The notes under the pieces were generated by a model. The model worked only from the letters and a program-made list of their open reading frames with translations. It was not told the origin of the DNA and made no database searches. Of a stretch of DNA of 64,000 nucleotides, positions 29,013-38,006 are shown piece by piece. The position numbers were made by a program, and so were the translations under genes. Source of the stretch: Bacteroidia bacterium Ga0077558 (GTDB lineage Bacteria; Bacteroidota; Bacteroidia; Chitinophagales; Chitinophagaceae); assembly GCA_001464625.1 (NCBI GenBank), contig LNFJ01000004.1, positions 1 through 64,000 of the forward strand. The letters run 5' to 3'. How positions within the stretch are numbered: the stretch's first letter is position 1; every line of letters begins with the position of its first letter.

Positions 29013-29777
29013 ATGATAAATAGGTTTTACTACGTTAGCATTTTTGTTTTATGTCTTTTATTGTTTTCGTGCAAAAAAGAATTTTCAGACAAGGGTATTG
29101 ATAAGCTATCTAAACTCTTAAAAAGGATGACGATTGACAGCGATAGTTCGAAGGATAAAGAAATTGAAAAAGAGTATATGAGTCTGTCTGCTGAAGAATA
29201 TTACATATTTGACAGTCTAAAACAGAAAAGTGAATTAGCCGAGTTGATTGACTCATTTGGATTTTCAAAACAATCAGCATTACAGGAGCTTACTTTTGCC
29301 TGGACCTTAAGAGATGTTTTAGAAGAAGAAGCTTTGAAAATTTACAACAGCTTGCCAAATAAGCTAACTATAGACCAAATAAAGAGTGTAGAGACTAAAG
29401 TAATCAGTACCGTAATTGATAGGACTCCGATACTGAAAGAAAAGAATAGACAAGTTGGTATTGAAGCTCATTGCAAGTATTTTCACTCAACAGGAAGGTC
29501 ATGTATACGTCCCAATATTTACTACCGGTATAGAACAGCTTGGGGCTATGCTGACAACGATGTGTGGGCCGCTATCTGTGATTCTGAGCATTGGTATCCG
29601 GGTAATTGCCCAAATGGTGTATGGGGGACAGACTATCTTTCACGCAAAGCTATTGAATATTACAGCGGATGCCTTTCAAGATGGTGGACAGGGACAAATA
29701 CTGGTATATTAATTGGCTTTTTTCCAGTAGCACTTTATGTAAATTCTCCTTCCAGCTTGCGAATGGTAGCGTTTTAA
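29013..29777 (+). CDS. Lipoprotein of unknown function
   Basis: Lipobox LLLFSCKK; Cys/Trp-rich C-terminal half. Confidence 0.55.
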   Translation: MINRFYYVSIFVLCLLLFSCKKEFSDKGIDKLSKLLKRMTIDSDSSKDKEIEKEYMSLSAEEYYIFDSLKQKSELAELIDSFGFSKQSALQELTFAWTLRDVLEEEALKIYNSLPNKLTIDQIKSVETKVISTVIDRTPILKEKNRQVGIEAHCKYFHSTGRSCIRPNIYYRYRTAWGYADNDVWAAICDSEHWYPGNCPNGVWGTDYLSRKAIEYYSGCLSRWWTGTNTGILIGFFPVALYVNSPSSLRMVAF

Positions 29778-29812
29778 GTTTTAAAATAAGGATTAATTTT
29801 GGTCTATACCCT

Positions 29813-32800
29813 TCAAACCCTCAATCCTTTCATTTTGCCTTCATCTATTTTCTTCTTGGGGAGAAGGCTCTTGCTTGCAATTGAGGTATCAGGTTCTATT
29901 TTGAGAACTTGGGCTTCAAGCTTTAGTTCGTTTGAGTTATGTTGTTTAATTTGGTTTTCCTGAATCTTGATAGAAATTTCCCTTTCTAATCTCGAAACCT
30001 CTTTCTTCAACTGGCCTAATTCTTCATCTTTATCAAAAGGTTTTGCTACTATTTTTTCCAGCATAGGTATATTTTGCTCCAGTTCCTGCAATGCCTTTTG
30101 ATATTTTTCTTTAAGGCTTTCTACCCGGTCAATAGCATTTAAAAAGTAACGGGCTGCAAGTTTGGGGTTGTCAATATTAATATGCCCTTGATTCCAAGAA
30201 TATTTGATGCCGGTCTCTTTGCTTTCTGCATAAAATACATTACTATATTTATATTCAAATAGGCCATTATCTTCATAAGTTTCTTTTTGGCGGCGGATGT
30301 ATAAATCAAAACCATAGAGGTCGCCGATTCTTTTGTTGTCGTCTTCGCCAATACCAGGTTTCCATGCTGCGTAAAGGCGTATTAAATGATTGCCTATAGC
30401 TTCTGCATCTATGCTGCTCAAACTTTGAAGGTTAACGGGATTGATTTTTATCCCTTCTTTATCATACTGTAATTGGCGTTTGTATTGTTTCTCATCTGTA
30501 CTCAGCTTCTCCAATGTTTGCACTGTTTTACCTTTTTCTTCCTGCAGGTTTTCTAACTTAAACCTCGACCGGAATATTTCTTTATGGTGAGCATTTCGTA
30601 AACTTTCAAGTACTGCAATCTTCTTTTCCATTTTTGATTTCTCCAGCAGCGCAGTATCGCCTGATAAGATGGCGATGTATTCAGAAAAGTTCATACCGCT
30701 TTTCTCATCAATGCTTCCTTCATCAATCGTTCTTACATTCAGTTCGCAATTCTTCATCTGGCTGATGAAGGTTTGTTTATTCTTCAACAGGTTGAATTTG
30801 TAGTTATCCAATGATTGTTCCACTGCATAAATAAAATTCTTCACTTTGTTATTGTAGAATTCTTTGGCAACAATATTTCCCTGCCTTGCACCACGGCCAT
30901 CTCTTTGTTCCAGTTCAGAAGGTTTCCATGGGATATCAAGATGATGCATGGCAACTACTTTTGCCTGAACATTCAATCCGGTTCCTGCTTTTTCTGTGCT
31001 GCCCAATAAAATTCTTATATCACCATTATTCATTTTGCGAAATAACTCCGGCTTCTGCTTGTCTGTCCAGTCGTGAATAAAAGTGATATGCTGAGAAGGT
31101 ATTTTAAAATCATTGACGAGTTTTTCTTTAAGCGCATCATAAATATTAAATTCATTGGGTTTGGGTGTACCGATATCACAAAACAAAATTTGAGTGCCTT
31201 TGTGCTCTTTGCTTTGTTCATAAATCTCTGCTACTTTTCTTGCACAAACATTTACTTTGTTATTTGGATGGTCGCTGTACTTTGCTGAATCAATCAAACG
31301 CATATCTGCCGCCATCTTTTTGGCATAGTTGGTGGCAATCAGCATACGGCCTTTATCCTCTTCATCTGTCAGTCTTGGTCTGCCGATTAATTCACCATTG
31401 CCTGTTTTGGCAAACTGCATTAATAGTCTTGTAAATCCTTGTTGCTCCGGTGTGGGTGGAATATTGATTAACTGTTCATCAATTTCAGGCTTGTCCAGAT
31501 TGATATGCTTAGCCGTTTTGTAATCTGTAATCTCGTTATAAAACAAAGCCAGTTCAGGCACTTTTATAAAATGTCTGAATCTTTCCTTAGCAATGATTTC
31601 ATTTGTAACAGAAAATTCAAAGTCAGTTGTCTTTTTTGCAAACACTGCCGCCCAGGCATCAAAGTTTTCAATTCGCTGCCGTTCCATTTCTTTTGGCCGC
31701 AGGTATTTAAATAATAGGTACATCTCAGTAAGACTATTGCTGATTGGTGTGCCAGAAAGAAACGTAACACAGAGGTCGCTGTTAAATCTTGTTTGCAATT
31801 CCCGTACAGCAAACAGCATATTCAATGCTTTCTGGCTTCCTTCCTTATTTCCCAGTCCGGCCACTCTATCATGCCTTGTGGTATAAGTAAGGTTTTTAAA
31901 TTTGTGTGCTTCATCCACAAATAAATGGTCAACACCCAAGTCCCGGAAGTTGATACCAGCATCCTTCTTTTCTTCAATATTCTTTCTTAATTCCTGCAGC
32001 TTCACTCCAAGGTTGGTTTTGCGTATCTCCAAACCTTTCAGCATACGCCGGGAAATCTCACCACCCATCTCTTTGATGGTATGTAAATCCCTTTCTACAT
32101 TGTCCAGTTCTGTTTCAAAAATTTGTTTCTGTATTTCCGGGCTTTGAGGAATTTTTCCAAACTGGTCATGGGTTAGTATGATGCAATCCCAATTATTATT
32201 TTTGATTTCATTAAACAGTCGCATTCGTTTAGATGGAGTGAAATCATTTTCATCCGGTGCTAATATTCTTGCATTGGGATAGGCTTTACGATAGGTGTCT
32301 GCAATCTGCCGCACATTGGCTTTTAATGCCAGTATCATGGGTTTGTTGGCAATATGCAGTCGCTTCATTTCATTGGCAGCTACTACCATTGTTAAGGTTT
32401 TGCCGAGTCCTACTTCATGGTCTATCAATGCACCACGGTTTTGTACAATGCGCCAGACCGAGTTTTTCTGAGAACTGTATAAATCTTCAATATCCAATCT
32501 TTTTTTATCTAAACCGGGAAACTGCAAATGACTACCACTATATTCTCTGAGTACATAACAATTGAAAGTATCATTGTATAGGGTTTCTAATTCTTTCTTA
32601 TCAGCATCTGGTAATTGTTTCAGCCAGTCAATAAAACTATTGCGGATGGATTCTATTTTCTGATGTGCTAATTGTATAGCTTCGCTATCAGGTACTCTCA
32701 CGGCTTTATCACCAGTTCCAATTTCATAAGTGTAAAAGGGAGTAGTGTTTTCTAAGGCATACTCCAAAAGAGAATCGCCATAAGTTGTTTTTCCACTCTT

Positions 32801-35317
32801 TGGAGTTACGGCGTATTCCTGATTTATTTTTGCATTGGTAAGCCTTGCTTTTACTTTGAAAGTATCTAAAGATGGGAAATAGTTTACTTCGGTATTCAGT
32901 TCAAATAAATGAGAAGCAAAACAGTTGTAATAATCTAATGGTATCCATCTTTCACCCAGGTTAAAATCGAGCAATTCAAAAGGAATTTTCTCTGGCTGTA
33001 TTCTTTGTAAAGCATGTAGACTTTTGAGCAGTTGAACATTATCAGGATTTTTCTCAACGACTTCTGTAGCTGCTTTTAATTTGAATACCACATTGCCGCT
33101 TAACAACTGGTCGGCAGTTTCCCATTGCATTGTGGAAGGATTAAGATAGATATGATTACCCAATGTTTCAACTGTTTCAGGCTCTGTGTTATCAGTGGCA
33201 GCAGCAATAAATTCAATATCTACCTTTCCTTTATCGTTTAAGCTTTTTGCCAAAGCTTCTAACGGATTGTCCGTTGTAAATACTTCCTGCTTTGGTACTA
33301 AGGATTGAGTGAGTATATCTGCTTTTATGAACTGTTCGCCTTCTTTTCTTTCTACTGATGAAAGTATGGTTAACCCAAAGGCTTCATCTTTTAAAATACG
33401 CTGCCGGTTGGTGGACGAGTTTAGTAACCCATAACCTTTTATTAAAGACTCATAGACTTCATTTAGTTCTTTTCTTAAATCATTATGCTCCGTTTGTTCG
33501 GTTGTTTCTTTCTCAAACAACTCAAAATACATATCCCTAACCGCAGTGTATTGCTGGTAAAAGCCAAGGTCTTTCTTATCATGCAGGCTGGGAATAAAAA
33601 CAGGTTTGCCATCATCTGATGCGATGTAAGAAACAAAACCCACACGGTTATTGTGCACAATCAAAGTTCCCTCTTTGTGAATTGGATTGAAATTGTTTAG
33701 CCTCTCCAGTTTATCATCATCACCCAATGAAATATGAAACACGGCTTCACCATCATTGTAAAATTGCTGGTCATATTCTTTTAGCTTATTTGTTATGCCA
33801 GTTAATTCATGTTGCAGCAGCGCCGCATTCATCCAGTTAGCAGAGAACTGCAACTCTTCAGCATTGGAATAAAGTTTATATACATATTGTTTATAGGCTG
33901 TTGATTTGGCAGTCATCAATACAATCAGTTCATGCTCTGGTTTGTCTTTAGTACGGATGATGTTTAAAATTCTTGCTGTCTTTTTTTCAACTACAGTAGC
34001 ATCGGCAGGATTAATATAAGCCGCAGCCCGGCTAATGGTATTAGAAGAACCTGAATCAAATAAGCCTAACTGAACCGAACTGTTGTCTGGCTTATTTTCA
34101 GGCATATCAGTGTAAGTAAGTTGTTTGCCTTTTGGCTTTTCAAGCAGTTTAATTGCCTGGTTTAAATTTTCTGCATTATATCTTTTGTCAAACCCTTCGC
34201 TGATAGTTTTGCTTAATGCAGGCGCAATCAAATTAATGTCGCCTGTTTGCCAGATAGTTTCATGTGCTTTGCCATACTGGTCTTTGCCGGGTTTCATTTG
34301 ATTGCCCAGAATAATTTCAGGATGTAAAACGATGTATTGATTAAGTGAATAATTGCCAAATTCGTTTTGCTGTTCAACTGTATTTAGTAGCTGTTTTTCT
34401 TCTTCCGAGAGTGATTGTTTGGTTTGATTTTTTTGAACAATCAGTAAATGGCTTGGAGCTTCTGTGTTGCCTGTTTCCTTCATCAGGTTATCCGGCATTA
34501 CATTCAGGCTAATGAAATCGGCATGATTGAAAAGATACTCTCTTGCTACCTGGTTAGAGGGGCTGTTCAAAAAAGCATCGGTAGTGATATAAGCCATCAA
34601 ACCACCATCTTTCAACTTATCAAGTCCTTTTGCAAAAAAGTAATTGTGAATTTTATCCTTCAGTTCTTTTTCCAATATGCTTTCATCGTACACTTTAAAA
34701 TTGCCAAAGGGAATGTTACTGACTACTAAATCAAACTGTTCATTTTCTGAAGAAGGTGTTTCTTCAAAGCCTTTAATTTGAACAGTAGTATTAACAGGAA
34801 ATGAACTGCTCAATACAGTTAACACTTTGCCGTTTATAAAATCTTTTTCTACAGCATTTACTGATTGTAAAGATGGAAATGCCGCCGCCGCTTCTGTTAT
34901 AAAAATACCAGCACCACTGCTGGGTTCGTACATAGCAGTTGGTTCAATATCTTTCTCTTTTAAAACTGCAAATAGTGATTGCGGAATTATTTCGGGAGTA
35001 TAGAAAGCGGTGAGAATACTGTTGCGGATGGAATCAATTGCCTGTTTATATTCTTTTTCTGTGAGTTGCTGCTGCAATAACTCATGCAGCTCCATTATCT
35101 GCGGATGCAGTTTTAAATCTTCCTTCGACGCATTTAATTTTTTCCATTCTTCTTTAGAAGCGTTTGGAAACAGAACTGCTTTTAGTCCACCAAAACCAGC
35201 ATAGCTTCTTAAAGCAGAAACCTGGTCAGCAGTTAATTGTTTCTCTGCTGACCAGTTTAAGGCAATACGAATAGCCTCAATATTGTCTTTAAGTTTCTGC
35301 TGACTGTTGTAACTCAT
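29813..35317 (-). CDS. Giant fused N6-adenine DNA methyltransferase / SNF2-type helicase
   Basis: MTase motifs YEPSSGAGIFITEA and VVSNIPFG; helicase motifs DHEVGLGKTLTMV, VDEAHKFKN, LSGTPISNS, QRDGRGARQGN; C-tail SLLPKKKIDEGKMKGLRV. Confidence 0.88.
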   Translation of the reverse strand: MSYNSQQKLKDNIEAIRIALNWSAEKQLTADQVSALRSYAGFGGLKAVLFPNASKEEWKKLNASKEDLKLHPQIMELHELLQQQLTEKEYKQAIDSIRNSILTAFYTPEIIPQSLFAVLKEKDIEPTAMYEPSSGAGIFITEAAAAFPSLQSVNAVEKDFINGKVLTVLSSSFPVNTTVQIKGFEETPSSENEQFDLVVSNIPFGNFKVYDESILEKELKDKIHNYFFAKGLDKLKDGGLMAYITTDAFLNSPSNQVAREYLFNHADFISLNVMPDNLMKETGNTEAPSHLLIVQKNQTKQSLSEEEKQLLNTVEQQNEFGNYSLNQYIVLHPEIILGNQMKPGKDQYGKAHETIWQTGDINLIAPALSKTISEGFDKRYNAENLNQAIKLLEKPKGKQLTYTDMPENKPDNSSVQLGLFDSGSSNTISRAAAYINPADATVVEKKTARILNIIRTKDKPEHELIVLMTAKSTAYKQYVYKLYSNAEELQFSANWMNAALLQHELTGITNKLKEYDQQFYNDGEAVFHISLGDDDKLERLNNFNPIHKEGTLIVHNNRVGFVSYIASDDGKPVFIPSLHDKKDLGFYQQYTAVRDMYFELFEKETTEQTEHNDLRKELNEVYESLIKGYGLLNSSTNRQRILKDEAFGLTILSSVERKEGEQFIKADILTQSLVPKQEVFTTDNPLEALAKSLNDKGKVDIEFIAAATDNTEPETVETLGNHIYLNPSTMQWETADQLLSGNVVFKLKAATEVVEKNPDNVQLLKSLHALQRIQPEKIPFELLDFNLGERWIPLDYYNCFASHLFELNTEVNYFPSLDTFKVKARLTNAKINQEYAVTPKSGKTTYGDSLLEYALENTTPFYTYEIGTGDKAVRVPDSEAIQLAHQKIESIRNSFIDWLKQLPDADKKELETLYNDTFNCYVLREYSGSHLQFPGLDKKRLDIEDLYSSQKNSVWRIVQNRGALIDHEVGLGKTLTMVVAANEMKRLHIANKPMILALKANVRQIADTYRKAYPNARILAPDENDFTPSKRMRLFNEIKNNNWDCIILTHDQFGKIPQSPEIQKQIFETELDNVERDLHTIKEMGGEISRRMLKGLEIRKTNLGVKLQELRKNIEEKKDAGINFRDLGVDHLFVDEAHKFKNLTYTTRHDRVAGLGNKEGSQKALNMLFAVRELQTRFNSDLCVTFLSGTPISNSLTEMYLLFKYLRPKEMERQRIENFDAWAAVFAKKTTDFEFSVTNEIIAKERFRHFIKVPELALFYNEITDYKTAKHINLDKPEIDEQLINIPPTPEQQGFTRLLMQFAKTGNGELIGRPRLTDEEDKGRMLIATNYAKKMAADMRLIDSAKYSDHPNNKVNVCARKVAEIYEQSKEHKGTQILFCDIGTPKPNEFNIYDALKEKLVNDFKIPSQHITFIHDWTDKQKPELFRKMNNGDIRILLGSTEKAGTGLNVQAKVVAMHHLDIPWKPSELEQRDGRGARQGNIVAKEFYNNKVKNFIYAVEQSLDNYKFNLLKNKQTFISQMKNCELNVRTIDEGSIDEKSGMNFSEYIAILSGDTALLEKSKMEKKIAVLESLRNAHHKEIFRSRFKLENLQEEKGKTVQTLEKLSTDEKQYKRQLQYDKEGIKINPVNLQSLSSIDAEAIGNHLIRLYAAWKPGIGEDDNKRIGDLYGFDLYIRRQKETYEDNGLFEYKYSNVFYAESKETGIKYSWNQGHINIDNPKLAARYFLNAIDRVESLKEKYQKALQELEQNIPMLEKIVAKPFDKDEELGQLKKEVSRLEREISIKIQENQIKQHNSNELKLEAQVLKIEPDTSIASKSLLPKKKIDEGKMKGLRV

Positions 35318-35792
35318 TGCTCACATTTTCAATCACACTGTTATTTTCTAAGTAGTCACTGATTGCTCCACTTATAGCATATCGGATAAAATGGTTATCC
35401 TCGTTTTCTTCCGAAAACTTTAAGTCGTTAAACACAGAGTCACAGTAGCCAATCATGTTCACTGTTTCATGTTGCAGCAAACCTGACTGCTGCAGTAATT
35501 TATACTCTTGCTCAAACTCGTTTTCAAGAAGATTAATGATGTAGTTGTAACGGGATGGTCGTAATTCGCTTGTCAATTCGTTGATGCAGGCTTCCTCAAT
35601 GATGTAAGCAGGATGATTGTCTGTTTCCATCTGCTGCCAAAGCGGTTCAACACTATCCACTTTTGTGTAAAGCCATAAACGCAGCTTATCTTCAGCTTCT
35701 AATGCAAAAAGTATATCAGGGTTGCTTTCCCTGATATACTCCAACAGTTTACCAATAAGAATTTCTTTCATATGCAAGCTTTTAGACACCAA
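35289..35792 (-). CDS. ICE-associated hypothetical protein
   Basis: 167 aa, overlaps start of the methylase/helicase gene and end of traE; co-oriented. Confidence 0.6.
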   Translation of the reverse strand: MVSKSLHMKEILIGKLLEYIRESNPDILFALEAEDKLRLWLYTKVDSVEPLWQQMETDNHPAYIIEEACINELTSELRPSRYNYIINLLENEFEQEYKLLQQSGLLQHETVNMIGYCDSVFNDLKFSEENEDNHFIRYAISGAISDYLENNSVIENVSNELQQSAET

Positions 35793-36108
35793 AGAATGAA
35801 CGGATAACAGTAGCTACAATAACAAGGAACACACAACTCCCAAACCATGCCGCCGCCACTTTACCGGTATCATGGTCGCCGCTATTCCATTTCTGATAAA
35901 CTTTTACTGCGCCAATCAGTCCCACAATTGCACCTACGGCATACATCAGGTTTACACCTGCTGCAAAGTAGCTCCGTACTTTACTGTTGGCTTCATTAAT
36001 ACCGGCATTACCGTCTTGTGCCAATGATGCCACTGATATCAGCAGCAGGAGAATACTTGCTGCTGCGCACATCCATTTTCTTTTGTCACTCACTTTTTTC
36101 ATACTCAC
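35782..36108 (-). CDS. traE: TraE-like (DUF4134) pilin-like protein
   Basis: Signal peptide, GNAGINEANSKVRSYFAAGVNLMYAVGAIVGLIGAVKVYQKWNSGD. Confidence 0.88.
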   Translation of the reverse strand: MSMKKVSDKRKWMCAAASILLLLISVASLAQDGNAGINEANSKVRSYFAAGVNLMYAVGAIVGLIGAVKVYQKWNSGDHDTGKVAAAWFGSCVFLVIVATVIRSFFGV

Positions 36109-36135
36109 TTTATTTTGAAAATTGAAGAATAAAAG

Positions 36136-36196
36136 AATGCTTCATTAAACTAACCCATCTGCACTTGAGTTTCCTGCGCACAGTTAATGAAGCATT
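36136..36196. repeat. Perfect 13-bp inverted repeat with 35-nt spacer (AATGCTTCATTAA...TTAATGAAGCATT)
   Basis: Arms 36136-36148 and 36184-36196, between traE start and upstream gene stop. Confidence 0.75.
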
Positions 36197-36202
36197 AGTT
36201 TT

Positions 36203-36661
36203 TTAAACCCACATATATTGAATGTCTGCCGCTGTAAATTTTTCAGGATAATATTGAGCAAGCAATCCGGCTATGGCATTTTCTAATCCCAGTTTATGCT
36301 CTGCTGAATGTAATCCGGGATATTTTCCCAGTATTATTTTAACTGCAAAGAATATTTCTTCTTTTGGAGCTTCGGGCTTCATTTCAGCCAGGTAAGCATT
36401 AGCTTCATCCCAAAATGGCTGGAAAATAACTGTTGCTTCATCTGAATTTCCTTTTGGTAAAAAGTCAACATGATTACTGGCGACATAGTGTTTCTTTATA
36501 TCAGCCACCTGAATCGCTGTGCTTTTTTCTTCTAATCTTTTTATCCCAATCAGGGAGAGTATTTCCCAACGGAAATATTTAAACCCTACAAAGCAATAAT
36601 AAAATAGCAGCAAAGTGATTATTGCTGTTACATACTGGTTCCATGAAATCGAGTTAAGCAT
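36203..36661 (-). CDS. ICE-associated membrane protein of unknown function
   Basis: 152 aa with one N-terminal TM; first gene downstream of element D. Confidence 0.6.
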   Translation of the reverse strand: MLNSISWNQYVTAIITLLLFYYCFVGFKYFRWEILSLIGIKRLEEKSTAIQVADIKKHYVASNHVDFLPKGNSDEATVIFQPFWDEANAYLAEMKPEAPKEEIFFAVKIILGKYPGLHSAEHKLGLENAIAGLLAQYYPEKFTAADIQYMWV

Positions 36662-36684
36662 AAATTGTTTTATTTGACTGAGTA

Positions 36685-36736
36685 GTACAAATTACTTTCC
36701 GAAAAATTATTAAAGCAGGTAAGGCAGGTAGTGCTA
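36685..36736 (-). promoter_or_regulatory. Shared tra-unit promoter-like element, copy D (upstream of 36203/traE unit)
   Basis: Minus strand TAGCACTACCTGCCTTACC-N17-GGAAAGTAATTTGTAC. Confidence 0.72.
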
Positions 36737-36740
36737 TCCA

Positions 36741-37985
36741 TCACAGCTTTAAAGTTAATTGTGCCCATTTTTGCAGCATCTCTTTGACCATATTCAGTGT
36801 TGCTTTATCCGGGGCATGATACTTTGTTTCTAAACTGCCGAAAGAGATTTCATCTTTCTGCAGCGTTGTAAAAAGCTTTGCTACTGTACGAATCATCGGA
36901 GCTACAGTTTTATTGATGATAATTTTATCAGCTACCAAGATGCGAATCAATACGGCCAGCTTCGCAACAGATAACGAAGTTTGTATCTTAGATTCAGGGT
37001 CAAGCAACAAATCATTGCCGTTTATTTTTCTATCCTCAAACTCAAGTTGTTTTATCTTGTCGGTAACGCAGTCAAACAATTGTTTCTTTATTGATGGTTG
37101 GTGAATATCAAAAGAAACCCCTGATTTCATTTTCAGCTTAGCAATCCGTTCTTTTTCAGATTGCAGGAATAAAATTACTTGCTGACTAGTTTGTAATTTG
37201 GGTATTTCAGCTTGTATCAATTCATTCTCGTAATTAATAAAGCAGTCTGAATTAAAGTTATTGTAGATGAATAACTCTCTTACGTAATTCTCAGATAAAG
37301 CGGTTGTTGCTGCCTCAATTTCCTGAAGCAGGTATTTTAGATAGCTAATTTTCCGGAAGGTGATGTTGGCTTCGGGTGAAATTAGTGTACCAGTCAGGCA
37401 TTCTTGCAACGCATTAAGTAGCAGGGAACGATTCAACTTTATTTTCCAATACTCCAATTTTAATTTAGCGCAATTACAAAACTGGTATTTGCGGAATTTT
37501 GTAACTCTGCTGTCTCTATCAAATTGCTGATAAAAGAAGTTCTCTATAAATTGTACTACATTCTCTATCTCGTTACAAACATGTCTGAATTCATCCTCTT
37601 CTGAAGGGAGACAATCACTCAGATTTATAAGCAAAGCCTGTACTATACGGATGTATTGTTCTTTATCCTGAATAAATGAGCCGGAAATAAATTCATCCAT
37701 CAGTATAGATGGTACCAGTTCTATATCGGTTCTCAGGCTATTAATTAAATCTTCCTGCGGCAGGCCAGGAAATAGCCAGCCATTGGCATTTTTTAAACTT
37801 GTGTCATGATTAAAAAAACTGTACCATTTGCAGAGGGCTTGCTGAACAGTTAATTTTGTATTGGACCCATTACCATTGCACTGAAACAAAAGAGACTTGG
37901 GAAATCCAATTTCTTTGGTAAAACCATTTGATTTTGCTGCACTTTCCATAACACACTTTTTTCTTAAAACAGTTGCAAACGGCAA
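36741..37985 (-). CDS. RteC-like protein
   Basis: EYWKIKLNRSLL...YVRELFIYNNFNSDCFI...SVAKLAVLIRILVADKIIINKTVAPMIRTVAKLFTTLQKDEISFGSLETKYHAPD resembles RteC-domain proteins of Bacteroidota ICEs. Confidence 0.65.
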   Translation of the reverse strand: MPFATVLRKKCVMESAAKSNGFTKEIGFPKSLLFQCNGNGSNTKLTVQQALCKWYSFFNHDTSLKNANGWLFPGLPQEDLINSLRTDIELVPSILMDEFISGSFIQDKEQYIRIVQALLINLSDCLPSEEDEFRHVCNEIENVVQFIENFFYQQFDRDSRVTKFRKYQFCNCAKLKLEYWKIKLNRSLLLNALQECLTGTLISPEANITFRKISYLKYLLQEIEAATTALSENYVRELFIYNNFNSDCFINYENELIQAEIPKLQTSQQVILFLQSEKERIAKLKMKSGVSFDIHQPSIKKQLFDCVTDKIKQLEFEDRKINGNDLLLDPESKIQTSLSVAKLAVLIRILVADKIIINKTVAPMIRTVAKLFTTLQKDEISFGSLETKYHAPDKATLNMVKEMLQKWAQLTLKL

Positions 37986-38006
37986 ACCAATAACATTACG
38001 TTAAGT

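Larger units (their letters stand above)
4891..37985. mobile_element. Partial integrative/conjugative element (Bacteroides-type tra region) adjacent to tRNA-Asp; right boundary not determined
   Basis: Starts immediately 3' of tRNA-Asp with Xis-like HTH; contains TraN/M/L/K/J/I/G/F/E and RteC-like homologs. No integrase, relaxase or second att recognised in window. End coordinate is the last confidently ICE-type gene only. Confidence 0.7.

Noticed and set aside
30815-32550. Plus-strand ORFs antisense to the methylase/helicase (e.g. 30815, 31165, 31593, 32257)
   Set aside because: Short, no ribosome-binding context or recognisable domains; they shadow a well-supported minus-strand gene.
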